Source: Pseudomonadota bacterium (GTDB taxonomy: Bacteria > Desulfobacterota > Binatia > Binatales > Binataceae). From it: a stretch of 64,000 nucleotides of DNA. The first letter of the stretch is position 1, and each line of letters opens with the position of its first letter. Both the position numbers and the translations under genes were made by a program. Shown here piece after piece: positions 18,782-28,756 of the stretch. Where the stretch lies: assembly GCA_021323945.1 (NCBI GenBank), contig JAJPKA010000017.1, positions 236,406-300,405 on the forward strand, written 5' to 3'. The notes under the pieces are model-generated. The model was not told the origin of the DNA. It worked only from the letters and a program-made list of their open reading frames with translations, and made no database searches.

Positions 18782-20341
18782 CTAAGGGGATGGCGAGCGA
18801 AAATATTTTAAAATCGTAGCCAGCAGGCCGTCCACCGTATACTCGGGAGAACTAACGACCAGGTCGAAGCCGTGCGCGCGTGCGGTTGCTGCAGTGATTG
18901 GACCAATAGCCGCTGCTTTGACACCTTCAACCCGTTCGCCGACCATCGCGCAGAAATTCCTGACAGCGCTGGAGCTGGCAAAGGTAACCAGATCTATTGC
19001 CCGGTTTCGAACCAGCTGTCGCATTCGTTCTAAGTTAGCATTTCCTGGGATTACGGTCTTGTAAGCAGGTGCCACCAATACTTCTTTTGCCCCGTTGGCA
19101 TAGAGTAGGCGGGGCAGGATTTCCCTGGCGACCTGGGCTCGCGGTATCAGGATTCGAGCCCCCGCGATGTTGCCCGGGCCTAGAGTCGCGGCCAGTGCTT
19201 CAGCGCGATATTCGTCCGGGCGAGCGGCAACTGTCAGCCCATAATCGACCAGCCTGGCCGCGGTCGCGGGACCGATTGCGGCGATTCGCGCGCCGCTGGT
19301 CGCACGGATGTCAATTTTCAAGTTCCGCAAACGGTCAACGAAGGCGTCGACGCCGGTTGCGCTCGTGAAGATAATCCAGTCAAAGGACTGGATGCGGCCT
19401 ATCGCGGCGTCGAGCTGTGCATAGCTGTCAGGAGGTTCGGTCGCGATCGTCGGAAATTCGATCGCCTCCGCACCCAAATGGCGCAGCCGAGTGGCAAATG
19501 CGGCCGCCTCCTTTGCGGCACGTGTTACCACGATACGTCGGCCGAAGAGAGGGAGGCGCTCCGCCCAACTCAGCCTTGGGCCCAAACCAGCGCACTGACC
19601 TACCACAACGACGAGAGGCGCGGTCAAGCCCGCATTTTCGACCTCATCCGACAAGGACCCCAGGGTGCCGATTACTGTTTTTTGAGCAGCGGTCGTACCC
19701 CATTGAATGGCGGCGCAGGGCGTTGTGGCTGGCAGGCCTCCTGCAGCTAAGCGCTCGAGATTGCGCCGCAAATGAGCACTGGCCATCAGAATCACGAGCG
19801 TGCCACGTGCGCTGATGATCTGTGCCAGCTCCTCCCATTGAAAAGGTCCCGAGGTTTTTTCGTCGTCATGGTGGCCAGGTACAAAGGCCACTAACGAGCC
19901 ATACTCACGATGAGTCAGCGGAATACCGGCGTACGCAGGCACTGCGATCGCGGAACTCACCCCGGGCACAACTTCGAACTCGATGCCGGCTGCCGCCAAG
20001 GCCTCTGCTTCCTCACCGCCGCGACCAAAAACAAACGGGTCGCCTCCCTTCAGGCGCACAACCTGCTTGCCGGCGCGTGCGTGCTCAATCAGGATTTGAT
20101 TTATCATCGGCTGGTCAAATTGCTTGGAGCCGCTTCCGACCTTGCCGACGAAAATGCGTTCGGCCCTGGCCGGAGCCATCTGCACCAGGTCGGCACTCGC
20201 CAAATAGTCGTAGACGACCGTATCGGCCAACCGCAATATTTCGGCGCCGCGAACGGTGATCAGATCGGGAGCTCCAGGTCCAGCGCCGACCAGATAAACC
20301 TTGCCTGTCATGTTATTGACCGCCGAGGAGCTCGCCGGCAT
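18782..20341 (-). CDS. cobA-hemD: Uroporphyrinogen-III C-methyltransferase/synthase fusion
   Basis: Residues about 12-255 are the SAM-dependent methyltransferase (VYLVGAGPGAPDLITVRG, VVRLKGGDPFVFGRGGEE) that makes precorrin-2 for siroheme or cobalamin. Residues about 265-515 are uroporphyrinogen-III synthase (RIVVTRAAKEAAAFATRL-type start, TSATGVDAF, TFASSSAVRNF). The fusion lets one gene supply both the heme and the siroheme/B12 branches. ATG 20341 has a GGAG site; an in-frame ATG at 20311, one base after the hemC stop, matches the usual family start and is an equally good choice. Confidence 0.95.
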   Translation of the reverse strand: MPASSSAVNNMTGKVYLVGAGPGAPDLITVRGAEILRLADTVVYDYLASADLVQMAPARAERIFVGKVGSGSKQFDQPMINQILIEHARAGKQVVRLKGGDPFVFGRGGEEAEALAAAGIEFEVVPGVSSAIAVPAYAGIPLTHREYGSLVAFVPGHHDDEKTSGPFQWEELAQIISARGTLVILMASAHLRRNLERLAAGGLPATTPCAAIQWGTTAAQKTVIGTLGSLSDEVENAGLTAPLVVVVGQCAGLGPRLSWAERLPLFGRRIVVTRAAKEAAAFATRLRHLGAEAIEFPTIATEPPDSYAQLDAAIGRIQSFDWIIFTSATGVDAFVDRLRNLKIDIRATSGARIAAIGPATAARLVDYGLTVAARPDEYRAEALAATLGPGNIAGARILIPRAQVAREILPRLLYANGAKEVLVAPAYKTVIPGNANLERMRQLVRNRAIDLVTFASSSAVRNFCAMVGERVEGVKAAAIGPITAATARAHGFDLVVSSPEYTVDGLLATILKYFRSPSP

Positions 20342-21395
20342 CTCGCTCCAACATCAGGTGCCCGAGCCTTTCACCCAGGTGAACAGCAGCGCGCTCGAGC
20401 GGCTCGCCGTTACGCGACGGCCCTTCATCCGTTAATTCCGCCTCCAGACTCCGCGAACCATCGGGGCTGAACAATTGGGCCCGCAGTGTGAGACTCTGGC
20501 TGACGACTTTACAGTTCACACCTACAGGTGACGCGCAGGAAGCCCCTATTGTAGCTAGGAATGAGCGTTCGGCCGTAATCTCCGCCAAACTGGGAACGTG
20601 GGTGAGATCGCGCACGGCAGCTTCGATTTCCATTGAACCGCCGACGTAAGATTCGCACAAAGCTTCAACCGCCAGGGCACCCTGGCCGCCCGGCGGGACG
20701 AAGTCGGGCGGCTGCAACTCGGTTAGGTGGATTGGCTCTGATCCCGCGACCTCTGAACCCTCCTCGCGTCCTGCCCTCGCAAGCGTCTGGCGAAGCTCAC
20801 CAGCACCTGGTGCAGCCAGTACCAGTTCGGTGCAGAGTAGCCCGGCATCAGTCGTGCTCCAAAGACCAAGGCGCCTCAGTCCCGCTGCCGCAAGAATGAT
20901 CGCGTCGAAATCCCGATTGCGTAGCCTGCGCAGGCGCGTGTCGACATTGCCACGCAACGCCAGCACTTCGAGATCGTGTCGGATGCGCAGAGCCTGCAAG
21001 CGTCTCCTGAGAGACGATGTGCCGAGACGGGCACCTCGGGGGAGTGCCTGCCAGCCACCATCTCCATGTGCCAACAACACGTCACAAGGGGATTCGCGAC
21101 GCGGCACCGCGACGAGGCGATACTGCGGCGGCAGGGTCGCCGGCAGGTCCTTCATAGAATGAACCGCGACGTCGATCCGGCCTTCGCTCAGGGCCTCTTC
21201 CAGTTCGCGCACAAACAGGCCTTTGCCGCCGAGCCGCACGAGCGACGCTGAGGCAATCTTGTCGCCGCTAGTCCTGATGGGGACAATCTCCACGGCGACT
21301 TTGCCCAGGCGTGCGCGCAACGCTTGGGCAATTGTTGCCGCCTGTGCCAGGGCGAGGGCGCTCGGCCGCGCACCGATCCGTAAAGCCATTGACAT
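20313..21395 (-). CDS. hemC: Hydroxymethylbilane synthase (porphobilinogen deaminase)
   Basis: HemC polymerises four porphobilinogens into hydroxymethylbilane. The start LRIGARPSALALAQA, the RTSGDKI and HSMKDLPA motifs, RRESPCDVLL, LGTSSLRRRLQ and the dipyrromethane-cofactor cysteine in FLATIGASCASPVG are all present. At 360 residues it is longer than the usual 300-315 because of an acidic insertion of about 20-25 residues near position 215-240 (GREEGSEVAGSEP region). It is first in the hem operon and overlaps or abuts the cobA-hemD start. Confidence 0.96.
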   Translation of the reverse strand: MSMALRIGARPSALALAQAATIAQALRARLGKVAVEIVPIRTSGDKIASASLVRLGGKGLFVRELEEALSEGRIDVAVHSMKDLPATLPPQYRLVAVPRRESPCDVLLAHGDGGWQALPRGARLGTSSLRRRLQALRIRHDLEVLALRGNVDTRLRRLRNRDFDAIILAAAGLRRLGLWSTTDAGLLCTELVLAAPGAGELRQTLARAGREEGSEVAGSEPIHLTELQPPDFVPPGGQGALAVEALCESYVGGSMEIEAAVRDLTHVPSLAEITAERSFLATIGASCASPVGVNCKVVSQSLTLRAQLFSPDGSRSLEAELTDEGPSRNGEPLERAAVHLGERLGHLMLERDAGELLGGQ

Positions 21396-21471
21396 GCGCT
21401 ATATCCTACAGGGTTTCGCCCGGTCGGGATTGCGTGCGGTGCTCGTGACGCCCTTCCCGGTTATTCGAGCA

Positions 21472-22368
21472 TCAGAACATTCGCGGGGGTTCGAGCCCCA
21501 CGCCAAGCGTCTGCTTGAACAGCTTGAAGACATCCTCGACATCCCACGGGCCGTTGTTTATGAGTATGCGGTCCGGTTTCATGTGAGTGTAACGGGTAAT
21601 TCGATAGCCGGATGCACCGAAACATTGGCCGGTGACCTCGCCGGCCTCGTCGCTGCAGAGGTATACAATGATCGGTGGGACGTTAACTGGATCCATTGGC
21701 GTCCCTGCTGCATCAGTGCTCCTAATAAGACCGGCGCCAGGCATTCGCCCGGCCGGAATCGAATCAGTCATCCGAGTGGCCGCCCCCGGCCAGATTGCAT
21801 TGCAGGTCACTCCGTACTTTTGCATAGCGTTGGCAGTGCTGTAGGTTAGGCCGAGGATGCCCGCTTTGGCCGCCGCATAGTTGGGCTGGCCGGGGGATCC
21901 CTGAGCCGCATTGGAGGAAAAATTGATGATGCGGCCAAATTTGCGTTCACGCATGTGGGCTGTCGCCGGCCGCATCGTGCAGAAGTGGCCCCGCAGATGG
22001 ACCTTGATGACCGCGTCCCATTCCTCGATCGTCATGTTGAAGATCATGCGGTCGCGCAGAATGCCGGCCACATTGACCAGGATGTCGAGCTTGCCAAACT
22101 CCTTAATCGCCTGATTGACCAGACCCTCGCCGCCTTCCGGAGTTGAGATATCGAGATGATTGGAGCTGGCGGTACCTCCCTCGGCCTTGATCTCGCGCAC
22201 GACATCGTCGGCCGGCGAAGTTGTTTCCCGCTCCCCGGCCACCGTGACGCCGAGGTCATTCACCACCACAGCCGCTCCTTGGCGAGCCAGGGCCTTGGCG
22301 ACCTCGCGGCCAATGCCACGCCCCCCACCAGTGACGGCTGCAACTTTTCCTTCCAGATGACGAGCCAT
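21472..22368 (-). CDS. Short-chain dehydrogenase/reductase
   Basis: Classical SDR: TGGGRGIG cofactor motif near residue 14, NVAGILRD, catalytic Ser in INFSSNAAQ and Y-x3-K in NYAAAKAG. The 298-residue length, with an approximately 45-residue C-terminal extension after the GQCFGASG motif, resembles hydroxyacyl-CoA dehydrogenases of the multifunctional beta-oxidation type, so acyl-CoA or steroid-type substrates are plausible. A GGAGAAGG site precedes the ATG. No cotranscribed partner is evident. Confidence 0.88.
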   Translation of the reverse strand: MARHLEGKVAAVTGGGRGIGREVAKALARQGAAVVVNDLGVTVAGERETTSPADDVVREIKAEGGTASSNHLDISTPEGGEGLVNQAIKEFGKLDILVNVAGILRDRMIFNMTIEEWDAVIKVHLRGHFCTMRPATAHMRERKFGRIINFSSNAAQGSPGQPNYAAAKAGILGLTYSTANAMQKYGVTCNAIWPGAATRMTDSIPAGRMPGAGLIRSTDAAGTPMDPVNVPPIIVYLCSDEAGEVTGQCFGASGYRITRYTHMKPDRILINNGPWDVEDVFKLFKQTLGVGLEPPRMF

Positions 22369-22527
22369 GATCCTTCTCCCAGTCTGTTGGAGCGGCAGTT
22401 CTTTGCGTCTGTCGCTCGAGTCTTTGGTTGAACCGCTTATACCGCAAACGTCAACGTGGGCAATAGTTTACACGGACGCGGTCCTGTTCAAAGGATTGAG
22501 AATGCTGCGCCTCCTGTCCTGAAGCGC

Positions 22528-23661
22528 TCAAGGCGAGCTGATGAGCAGATGCTGAGGTCGGGGACGAGCTTGGCTCGCCACCACTGCAGGAAACTGGTCA
22601 ACAATACCGTCTGGTGAAAACCGGCCCAGCATTCCGTTGGGTTGTGTGAACCAAAGGTAGCCATCGCGGTTCCAAGTGATCATGCCGGGCATGAGATCGT
22701 CGCCGAGCACATAGACTCGTTGACTCCCATCATCGGCCAGCCTGCAGAGAGCATGAGCAACTGGCACCGTGACCCAAACGTAAGCTTCACTGGCGGTGAT
22801 GCCGACCGGGGGTCCGTGGACCGCCAGTGCATACTCATAGATGTGGCCGGAAACAGTGAAGCGTCCCACTTTTTCAGCGGCGAACTCCGTGAACCAGATA
22901 TCGCCGTCGCTGGCGGTGATTACACCGTCGGGTCGGGCATCTCTGGTCGGTAAGGGAAATTCCTCAACTCTGCCATCCATCGACAGTCGGTCGATCCGAT
23001 TGCCCGTGTTTTCGGCTATGTACAGACGATGGTCCCTTCCTTCTGCGATGCCCGCTGGCCCTCCGCCGTGCGGGAGGAGAAATTCTGTCAAAGTCCCCAG
23101 CGGCGTCAGGCGGGCAACCCGATTGGCAGCGTGTTCCGTGATCCAGAGGTTTCCGTCGCTCCCACTTATGATTCCGGCAGGCCCGCTATCGGGTGTTGGC
23201 AAGGGCACATATGCGGTGGTTCCGTCGAGCCCTAGCCGGCCAATGCGGTTTCCAGCCGGATCAGTAAACCAAATTGCACCGTCAGGCCCTGCGGTGAGTC
23301 GTTCAGCCAAGGCGCCCTTCCCCAGGTCGAAGGAAGAAATCTCTGCGGCGGGCGTGACGCGCCCGATAGCCGAGGCGCGGAGCTCGCTGAACCAGAGATT
23401 GCCGTCCGGTCCGACTGCGATTGCAAACGGGGTCATTCGCTTTGAGATTTTAGCCTCTGGCCGAGGATTATTTGCCGAGGAGGGGACCGGCGGGAAATTT
23501 TCGGTCAGGCGGCGCAGGCTCGAGAGCGAAGGGAGTTTACTTAAATTTGCACAAGCACAGACCGCCAGCGCCGTCCATGCTCCGAGCAGCAGGCCTGGGA
23601 AGAGGCGTCCGAACCGGTCCCGGGCAATGATAGCCAAGGGACGGCTTACTACATTATTCAC
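22528..23661 (-). CDS. Virginiamycin B lyase-like (Vgb) beta-propeller, exported
   Basis: The 377-residue protein begins with a hydrophobic export segment (LFPGLLLGAWTALAVCACA, possibly lipoprotein-type). It then has at least five repeats of the form GPDGxxWFTE-N-x-I-G-R-L (GPDGNLWFSE, GPDGAIWFTD, GSDGNLWITE, ASDGDIWFTE), the pattern of Vgb/streptogramin-lyase-like propellers. True antibiotic lyase activity cannot be inferred; many members are structural or sugar-ester-binding proteins. GTG is the start. Confidence 0.8.
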   Translation of the reverse strand: MNNVVSRPLAIIARDRFGRLFPGLLLGAWTALAVCACANLSKLPSLSSLRRLTENFPPVPSSANNPRPEAKISKRMTPFAIAVGPDGNLWFSELRASAIGRVTPAAEISSFDLGKGALAERLTAGPDGAIWFTDPAGNRIGRLGLDGTTAYVPLPTPDSGPAGIISGSDGNLWITEHAANRVARLTPLGTLTEFLLPHGGGPAGIAEGRDHRLYIAENTGNRIDRLSMDGRVEEFPLPTRDARPDGVITASDGDIWFTEFAAEKVGRFTVSGHIYEYALAVHGPPVGITASEAYVWVTVPVAHALCRLADDGSQRVYVLGDDLMPGMITWNRDGYLWFTQPNGMLGRFSPDGIVDQFPAVVASQARPRPQHLLISSP

Positions 23662-23690
23662 TACGACCCGTCACCGAAAGCTATATGGCT

Positions 23691-24188
23691 TCACGGGCGA
23701 ACGCCTCGAGGCGATTGGGAACGGACACTTAATCTGACGACGCATTGACCCGGCTCCTGGCCATAGCACACGGTGCTTATTGCTCCGGGAGAGCGAGCCT
23801 CACTCTCGGCAGCATTCGCGGGGCATATCCAATGGCCGGCGGCCCGATAGAGCGCAACCGCGTACCACTGTCCGGGTGCCAAATTACCCTCGGCTGTGCC
23901 GCTTATCTCTTGAATCGAGTAAACGGTAAAGCCGTCGTGGCCGAGACCCGAGGGATCGAAACGCATGAAAGTCAGCAGCCAGCGCCCGGCGCCGCGGTTG
24001 ACCGCTTCGTAGCTCATTGGCCGGTCCGACGAGAATACGGGTTTGTCTCGGCACAGCCAGGGTCGAGGCTGGACAGCGAATGCCTTCGAAGCAAGCACCG
24101 CATTGATACCGATCAGCAAAAAGAGCATTGCACCGCCAAAACCAAGCAACGGGGGTTGACTTGATTGAAGCCTGGGCGCGCCTAACAA
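23691..24188 (-). CDS. Hypothetical secreted protein with conserved cysteines
   Basis: The 165-residue product has a membrane/signal segment near residues 14-37 followed by a soluble domain with four cysteines (WLCRD, HWICPAN, TVCYG, GQCVV) that may form disulfides. The TTG at 24188 is chosen because a perfect AGGAGG lies 5 nt upstream; an internal ATG at 24128 lacks this. Family not recognised. It ends 30 bp before the Vgb-like gene and is probably cotranscribed with it. Confidence 0.6.
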   Translation of the reverse strand: MLGAPRLQSSQPPLLGFGGAMLFLLIGINAVLASKAFAVQPRPWLCRDKPVFSSDRPMSYEAVNRGAGRWLLTFMRFDPSGLGHDGFTVYSIQEISGTAEGNLAPGQWYAVALYRAAGHWICPANAAESEARSPGAISTVCYGQEPGQCVVRLSVRSQSPRGVRP

Positions 24189-24214
24189 ACCAGCCTCCTG
24201 TACTCTTGTATTCC

Positions 24215-25786
24215 TCAGAATGGACTAGACGTCAAAACGTCGCGTGCATACACGTCCCAGAGTTTACCGAAAAACAGCCGAGCGAACTCATTGAGAGCCG
24301 TCAACCGTTCGGCCATCGTAGGCGCTTGAACGCGAAAGGTCGTGAGCTGCCTCTGGAAATCAAGCATATTTATTATAATAATGCCGGCGCCGACACTTAG
24401 CGCGGCCAATGCTTGAGGATCGCTGGCCGCGGCATCCTCAGCCTCCTTGGTAACGTGCCCGTTAAGGATACGAGTGTAAAGGGTGGTGGTCGCGCGCCAT
24501 ACATCCGAGCCCGCTTCCTCTTTGATGTGCTTGGCACCACTGAGGGTTAAGTCCAGCCCGTTCTGATCTGTGAAGAAAAGCCGGTACAGCATGTATTTGA
24601 CGGCTGGGTCAGTGCTATCGACGAAAAGATTGAACTGTCCGCGCTGGATTGCGCATTGCCCCCCAAAAGCACGACTCGCGACGTAGCCGGCGACATCACT
24701 GGTGTCGTGCTCGGGGCGAACGACAAAGGAGTGGACGCCGTTGATTGTGATTGTGAGATGAAACATCAGGTCAGTGCCGGCCGCCTTGCCCTTATCTGCG
24801 CCAGCGGCGAAATCAGTCTCGCCGAGCGACCAGAATCCTTTCATTTCTTCGGTGAAAGAGAGCGCGGTTGGAATTTCATTGACGTAGATGGGGTATTCGG
24901 GACCTTTGCGCGAAAACGAAATATTGTTTGCCCGACACCATTCCCTGGCGCGTTGAACACCGAGGTTTACGGTTTCGATCAGTCGATCCTGACTGAAATC
25001 GACCAGGTAATGGAGCGCAACATCCGCTTTGAGCTCCTTGACCGCTATGAATCGACCAAATTCGCCCGCCCGCCCGTTTGCTACGGCTGTATTGTTTGCC
25101 TCGATGCGCCTGCGCATCGCCTTGTAATGACCATCCGCGCTAGTCTCGATTATCTGGAAGTAATTAGCGACAAAACCGGGATGCCATTCATCCTTTTCAC
25201 TGACCGTCCAAATAACCCAGAGTTCATCCGCTCCGCGGTTTATCGCCTCCTCGAGGTTGGCATCGGTCAGGAAAACGGCGTCGATAAATGTTTCGCCCCC
25301 GATACGGACCGGCGGAAACCACATTGGAAGCGAGACACACGCAACGAGCAGGTCTTCGCTCATGTTACGAGGTTCGATGACCTCTAATTCTTTGCGGCTG
25401 AAGTTGAAAACGTTGAAGGTTGCATTGAGAGCGGTGGTTCTAATCCTGTTCCAGTCCAGCCCCCATTTTGGGAATACGCGGCTGCGATAGGCGTCGAGGG
25501 TGAACAGAGATTCGGCATAGGCCAGCCTGGCTAGTTGCGCGGGATTGAAGCTGATACCGGCAAGCGGGTCGAGATTGCGCCAGTTGTCGGCAATCTGGGT
25601 CCCGCTCATCCCCTGACACATCATCGCCAGGTTGAACACACCGCCGCTGGCGCCATCCACGTGATGAAATTCGAGGCCTGCCTCGTCGAGCCAGACCTGC
25701 AGCACACCGGCCTGAAACGCTACCTTTATTCCACCTCCGGCAAGAATCAGCGAACGTCTATGGCCTTGGCTGTTGGTCTGATTCAT
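24215..25786 (-). CDS. Patatin-like phospholipase domain protein
   Basis: The N-terminal domain has every patatin motif: the GGGIKVAFQAGVLQ oxyanion loop, the nucleophile elbow GASGG near residue 47, and the catalytic Asp in ETFIDAVFLTD. These are serine lipid acyl hydrolases. The protein is about 523 residues, with roughly 200 residues after the patatin fold that I do not recognise. It is transcribed divergently from the metallophosphoesterase at 25995, with a 208-bp shared upstream region. Confidence 0.87.
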   Translation of the reverse strand: MNQTNSQGHRRSLILAGGGIKVAFQAGVLQVWLDEAGLEFHHVDGASGGVFNLAMMCQGMSGTQIADNWRNLDPLAGISFNPAQLARLAYAESLFTLDAYRSRVFPKWGLDWNRIRTTALNATFNVFNFSRKELEVIEPRNMSEDLLVACVSLPMWFPPVRIGGETFIDAVFLTDANLEEAINRGADELWVIWTVSEKDEWHPGFVANYFQIIETSADGHYKAMRRRIEANNTAVANGRAGEFGRFIAVKELKADVALHYLVDFSQDRLIETVNLGVQRAREWCRANNISFSRKGPEYPIYVNEIPTALSFTEEMKGFWSLGETDFAAGADKGKAAGTDLMFHLTITINGVHSFVVRPEHDTSDVAGYVASRAFGGQCAIQRGQFNLFVDSTDPAVKYMLYRLFFTDQNGLDLTLSGAKHIKEEAGSDVWRATTTLYTRILNGHVTKEAEDAAASDPQALAALSVGAGIIIINMLDFQRQLTTFRVQAPTMAERLTALNEFARLFFGKLWDVYARDVLTSSPF

Positions 25787-25994
25787 CAATCACCTGCGAT
25801 TCTCAGCGGTCGTTTGGTACGACGACTGCGGTTGCTGCGCAAGCTTTTGCTCTCAGAGCTTGAGCTGTTCGTTTGCTATCGCCGACGGTTAACCTGCTTT
25901 AACTGCTGGACAACTTTTATCCCGATGTATAAAAGGGAGCCACCCAGTTAACCACGGTAACTTTAAGTTCGTCAATCTTATTTCGAGGTAAATC

Positions 25995-27245
25995 ATGTCT
26001 GACGGCCATGTTTTCATTATGGATCGCCTTAATGCTGTGTTGAGCAAACTTGATGAGTTCGACTCGATTTCCGGCCCTCCGCGCCGTCAAATGGTTCGTC
26101 AGGCAATGAGCGAATTGCGCGATGATGTCGCGCGGCTCGATGTCGTCGCGCCCAACCTCGAACTCGACGCGATCGCGCACAGCCTTATTGGACTGAACTC
26201 AGGACGCACTGTGGCCAAGGCAGTCGGGGCACGGGAACTTGACGGATTCGAGAAATACGAGAATGAAGATCCCGGCTGGATCAAATGCCTGCTGGAGTAT
26301 GCAACTTGCCACCCGGTCGACTTCCCCATCGCCGGACCAGGTGCCGCTGTCTACCCCCTGCAGGGCGGAGACGAAATAAAGATCGCATTGGCCGGTGACT
26401 GGGGGACCAATAATGCGCCAGCGGTCGCTATTGCTGGTTATATAAGGGCTGCCAATCCCGACTACACGATCCATCTTGGGGATGTCTACTACGCCGGAGA
26501 CCCCAAAGACGAAGTTGCCAATCTGGGCGAGCTATGGCCGACTGGACGCTTCGGCACCTTCGCGTTGAACTCCAATCACGAAATGTATTGCGGTGGCACC
26601 GGATACTTCCAGGTGATTAGAAAACAGAAATTCATGAACCAGGGTTTCAGCTATTTTGCCTTGCACAACGACAATTGGCTGATCATCGGACTCGATACCG
26701 CGTACTGGGGTCACAAGCAAAGCTTTCTCTATGAGGACGGGTATATCTCGGATGACAAAATAAAGCCCAAAGGCACGGCCCAAAAAGATTGGCTGGTCGA
26801 TTTACTCGGTCGGGCCGAGCATCAGCACAAGCGGCTAATGATCCTCACGCATCACGACGGGTTCGACGTGGATATTGGCAGAGTTAAAGAGAAAAATCTG
26901 TTGCGAGAGATAACCCAGTTGATCGGGAAGACGCGGGATTGTTTATGGTATTGGGGTCACGTCCATGCGGGCATCGCGTACAAACCGATTCGGCTGGCGG
27001 ACAACGTTTTTCTGCGGGCTCGATGCGTTGGTCATGGCGGCGTCCCCTATGCCCCCTTTGGCGAGCTCCCCAGCTACGGCAGCGGCGACTACGCCATCGA
27101 ATGGGCGGAGCAGGAAAAGGCAACCACCGGCGACCCGCGACGCGCCTTGAATGGCTACATGATCCTCACGCTAAAAGGAAAGGAAATCACCGAGCAGTTC
27201 TACGACGAATGCGGCCGCCGGCGGCCCTGGACGGGGCACTCATGA
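25995..27245 (+). CDS. Calcineurin-like metallophosphoesterase
   Basis: The metal-site motifs appear in order: LAGDWGTN (Asp), IHLGDVYYAG (GD), NSNHEM (replacing the usual GNHD/E), LTHHDGFD and WGHVHAG. The fold occupies about residues 125-400; the N-terminal 120 residues are helical and unassigned. A GAGGTAAATC ribosome site precedes the ATG. Substrate unknown. The position opposite a patatin suggests a joint role in lipid turnover, but that is only inference. Confidence 0.85.
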   Translation: MSDGHVFIMDRLNAVLSKLDEFDSISGPPRRQMVRQAMSELRDDVARLDVVAPNLELDAIAHSLIGLNSGRTVAKAVGARELDGFEKYENEDPGWIKCLLEYATCHPVDFPIAGPGAAVYPLQGGDEIKIALAGDWGTNNAPAVAIAGYIRAANPDYTIHLGDVYYAGDPKDEVANLGELWPTGRFGTFALNSNHEMYCGGTGYFQVIRKQKFMNQGFSYFALHNDNWLIIGLDTAYWGHKQSFLYEDGYISDDKIKPKGTAQKDWLVDLLGRAEHQHKRLMILTHHDGFDVDIGRVKEKNLLREITQLIGKTRDCLWYWGHVHAGIAYKPIRLADNVFLRARCVGHGGVPYAPFGELPSYGSGDYAIEWAEQEKATTGDPRRALNGYMILTLKGKEITEQFYDECGRRRPWTGHS

Positions 27246-27290
27246 GCGCCCAGGCCCGGAGCAAGCGATTGCCGTCGGAAGTCTCTCAGC

Positions 27291-28607
27291 TCAAGCGGAG
27301 AGTGCGGTCCGGTCCACAACCGGCGCGCGTTTGACCCCGACCGCTAGCGGAACCGAGCCAGGGCTGCGCTCGAACGGATCGAAAAGGCCGATTTGCCGCG
27401 CATGTGCCTTGAGTTCGGGAATTACTTCGTGCGCGAACAAGCGCATGCTGGTTCGGCGTTCCTCGTTACCGATAGGGCCCTGAATACTCAGGATAATGAA
27501 GATCCCGGTCCGAAGAATCGTCAAAATTTTTTTAAGTTTTGGAACGACGCTCTGTGGGGTGCCGACGATAACCTGCAGATTTTGTTCGGCTCGTACCAGT
27601 GCCGCATGCAGCTTTCGGCGAATTTCGTCGAAATCGATCTCGCCGCTCTCACCGTGCATCTGCTGTTTGACTTTTTCTCCGGTCAACCCCAGCCAGGCGC
27701 TCGCCTGCTGTTTGGCCATGATTCGAATCGCAGCCTTGGAATTGTAGCCCGGCGGACTGGTGAACTCGGGTCCGGAAAAGGCGTTTTGACCTCCGCCATA
27801 AACAAATCCTTTGGCCACTTCCTGAGCTTTTTCCTCGGTTTCAGCAACTGCGGTTGCAATCATATAGCCGAAGTTCTCCGGGCCAGCTTGATAGCCGAGC
27901 CTGGCCGCTTCGTCGGCGTAAAAGTCCCACAGGTCGCAGGTCGGAGCCAGCGGAGTCCCGAGAGCGATATACGGGTAACGATGCTCGGCACACCATTGCA
28001 CGGTTTCCGGACTGAGGGTGCCCGGAATCCACATCGGTGGATGCGGCTTCTGGTAGGGCCGCGCCCACGGGTTGACGTGCCGATAATGAAAATGTTTGCC
28101 CTCGTAGCGCCACGGACCGGGCCGAGTCCAGGCCTGCACGATAAAATCGTGTGCTTCGTTGAAAAGCTCGCGGTTATAGGCTGGGTTCGCGTTATTGAAA
28201 AACTGCTCCGAACCTGCTCCCCGAACCCATCCGGTGACCAGGCGGCCGCGCGAAATCAGATCGATCTCGGCCAGTTCTTCGGCCAGCCGCAAGGGGTGCT
28301 TAATGACCGGCAAGGGGTTGCCGATAAGAACCAGTCGCGCCCGTTTGGTGCGATGAGCCAGCACCGCAGCCTCAACGTTGACCACTGCGCCCATACAGAT
28401 CGGATTGCCGTGATGCTCGTTGAGAGCGAGCGCGTCAAAACCCAGTTCCTCGGCGAAGCAATATTCGTCGATATAGTAGTTATAATCGTCGGCCGCCTTT
28501 TCACGATCAAAAAAGCGGTTGGAAATCCCGAAAAATGCTCGGTGTTTGAGAATCTCTTCTTCCGGGAGCCAGCGATAGGGTCGCTCAGTGAAGTATCCTA
28601 TCTGCAT
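27291..28607 (-). CDS. LLM-class flavin-dependent oxidoreductase
   Basis: The 438-residue bacterial-luciferase-like TIM barrel starts MQIGYFTERPYRW and contains EHHGNP, a LLM hallmark near residue 65, and a GRLVTGWVRG segment. It resembles the long FMN-dependent monooxygenase members more than the short F420-dependent ones encoded next door. The reductant and substrate are not known. It is transcribed opposite to the two F420-type genes that follow. Confidence 0.86.
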   Translation of the reverse strand: MQIGYFTERPYRWLPEEEILKHRAFFGISNRFFDREKAADDYNYYIDEYCFAEELGFDALALNEHHGNPICMGAVVNVEAAVLAHRTKRARLVLIGNPLPVIKHPLRLAEELAEIDLISRGRLVTGWVRGAGSEQFFNNANPAYNRELFNEAHDFIVQAWTRPGPWRYEGKHFHYRHVNPWARPYQKPHPPMWIPGTLSPETVQWCAEHRYPYIALGTPLAPTCDLWDFYADEAARLGYQAGPENFGYMIATAVAETEEKAQEVAKGFVYGGGQNAFSGPEFTSPPGYNSKAAIRIMAKQQASAWLGLTGEKVKQQMHGESGEIDFDEIRRKLHAALVRAEQNLQVIVGTPQSVVPKLKKILTILRTGIFIILSIQGPIGNEERRTSMRLFAHEVIPELKAHARQIGLFDPFERSPGSVPLAVGVKRAPVVDRTALSA

Positions 28608-28756
28608 ATCGTTGACGACCTGGTTTTGTTCAAGATGTTTCCTTGCTCGAGCGTTCTTTGCAAGTCAGCCCAGCGAGGTAGGTCGCGATTTGCGGTTACC
28701 AATCAGGATTGCTAGGAGTGGTCAGGCAATTCAATGCGCTTACGCAGGAGGCGGCG

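Noticed and set aside
27393..28715. Long 440-codon plus-strand frame
   Set aside because: Antisense shadow of the LLM oxidoreductase, whose motifs are unambiguous.
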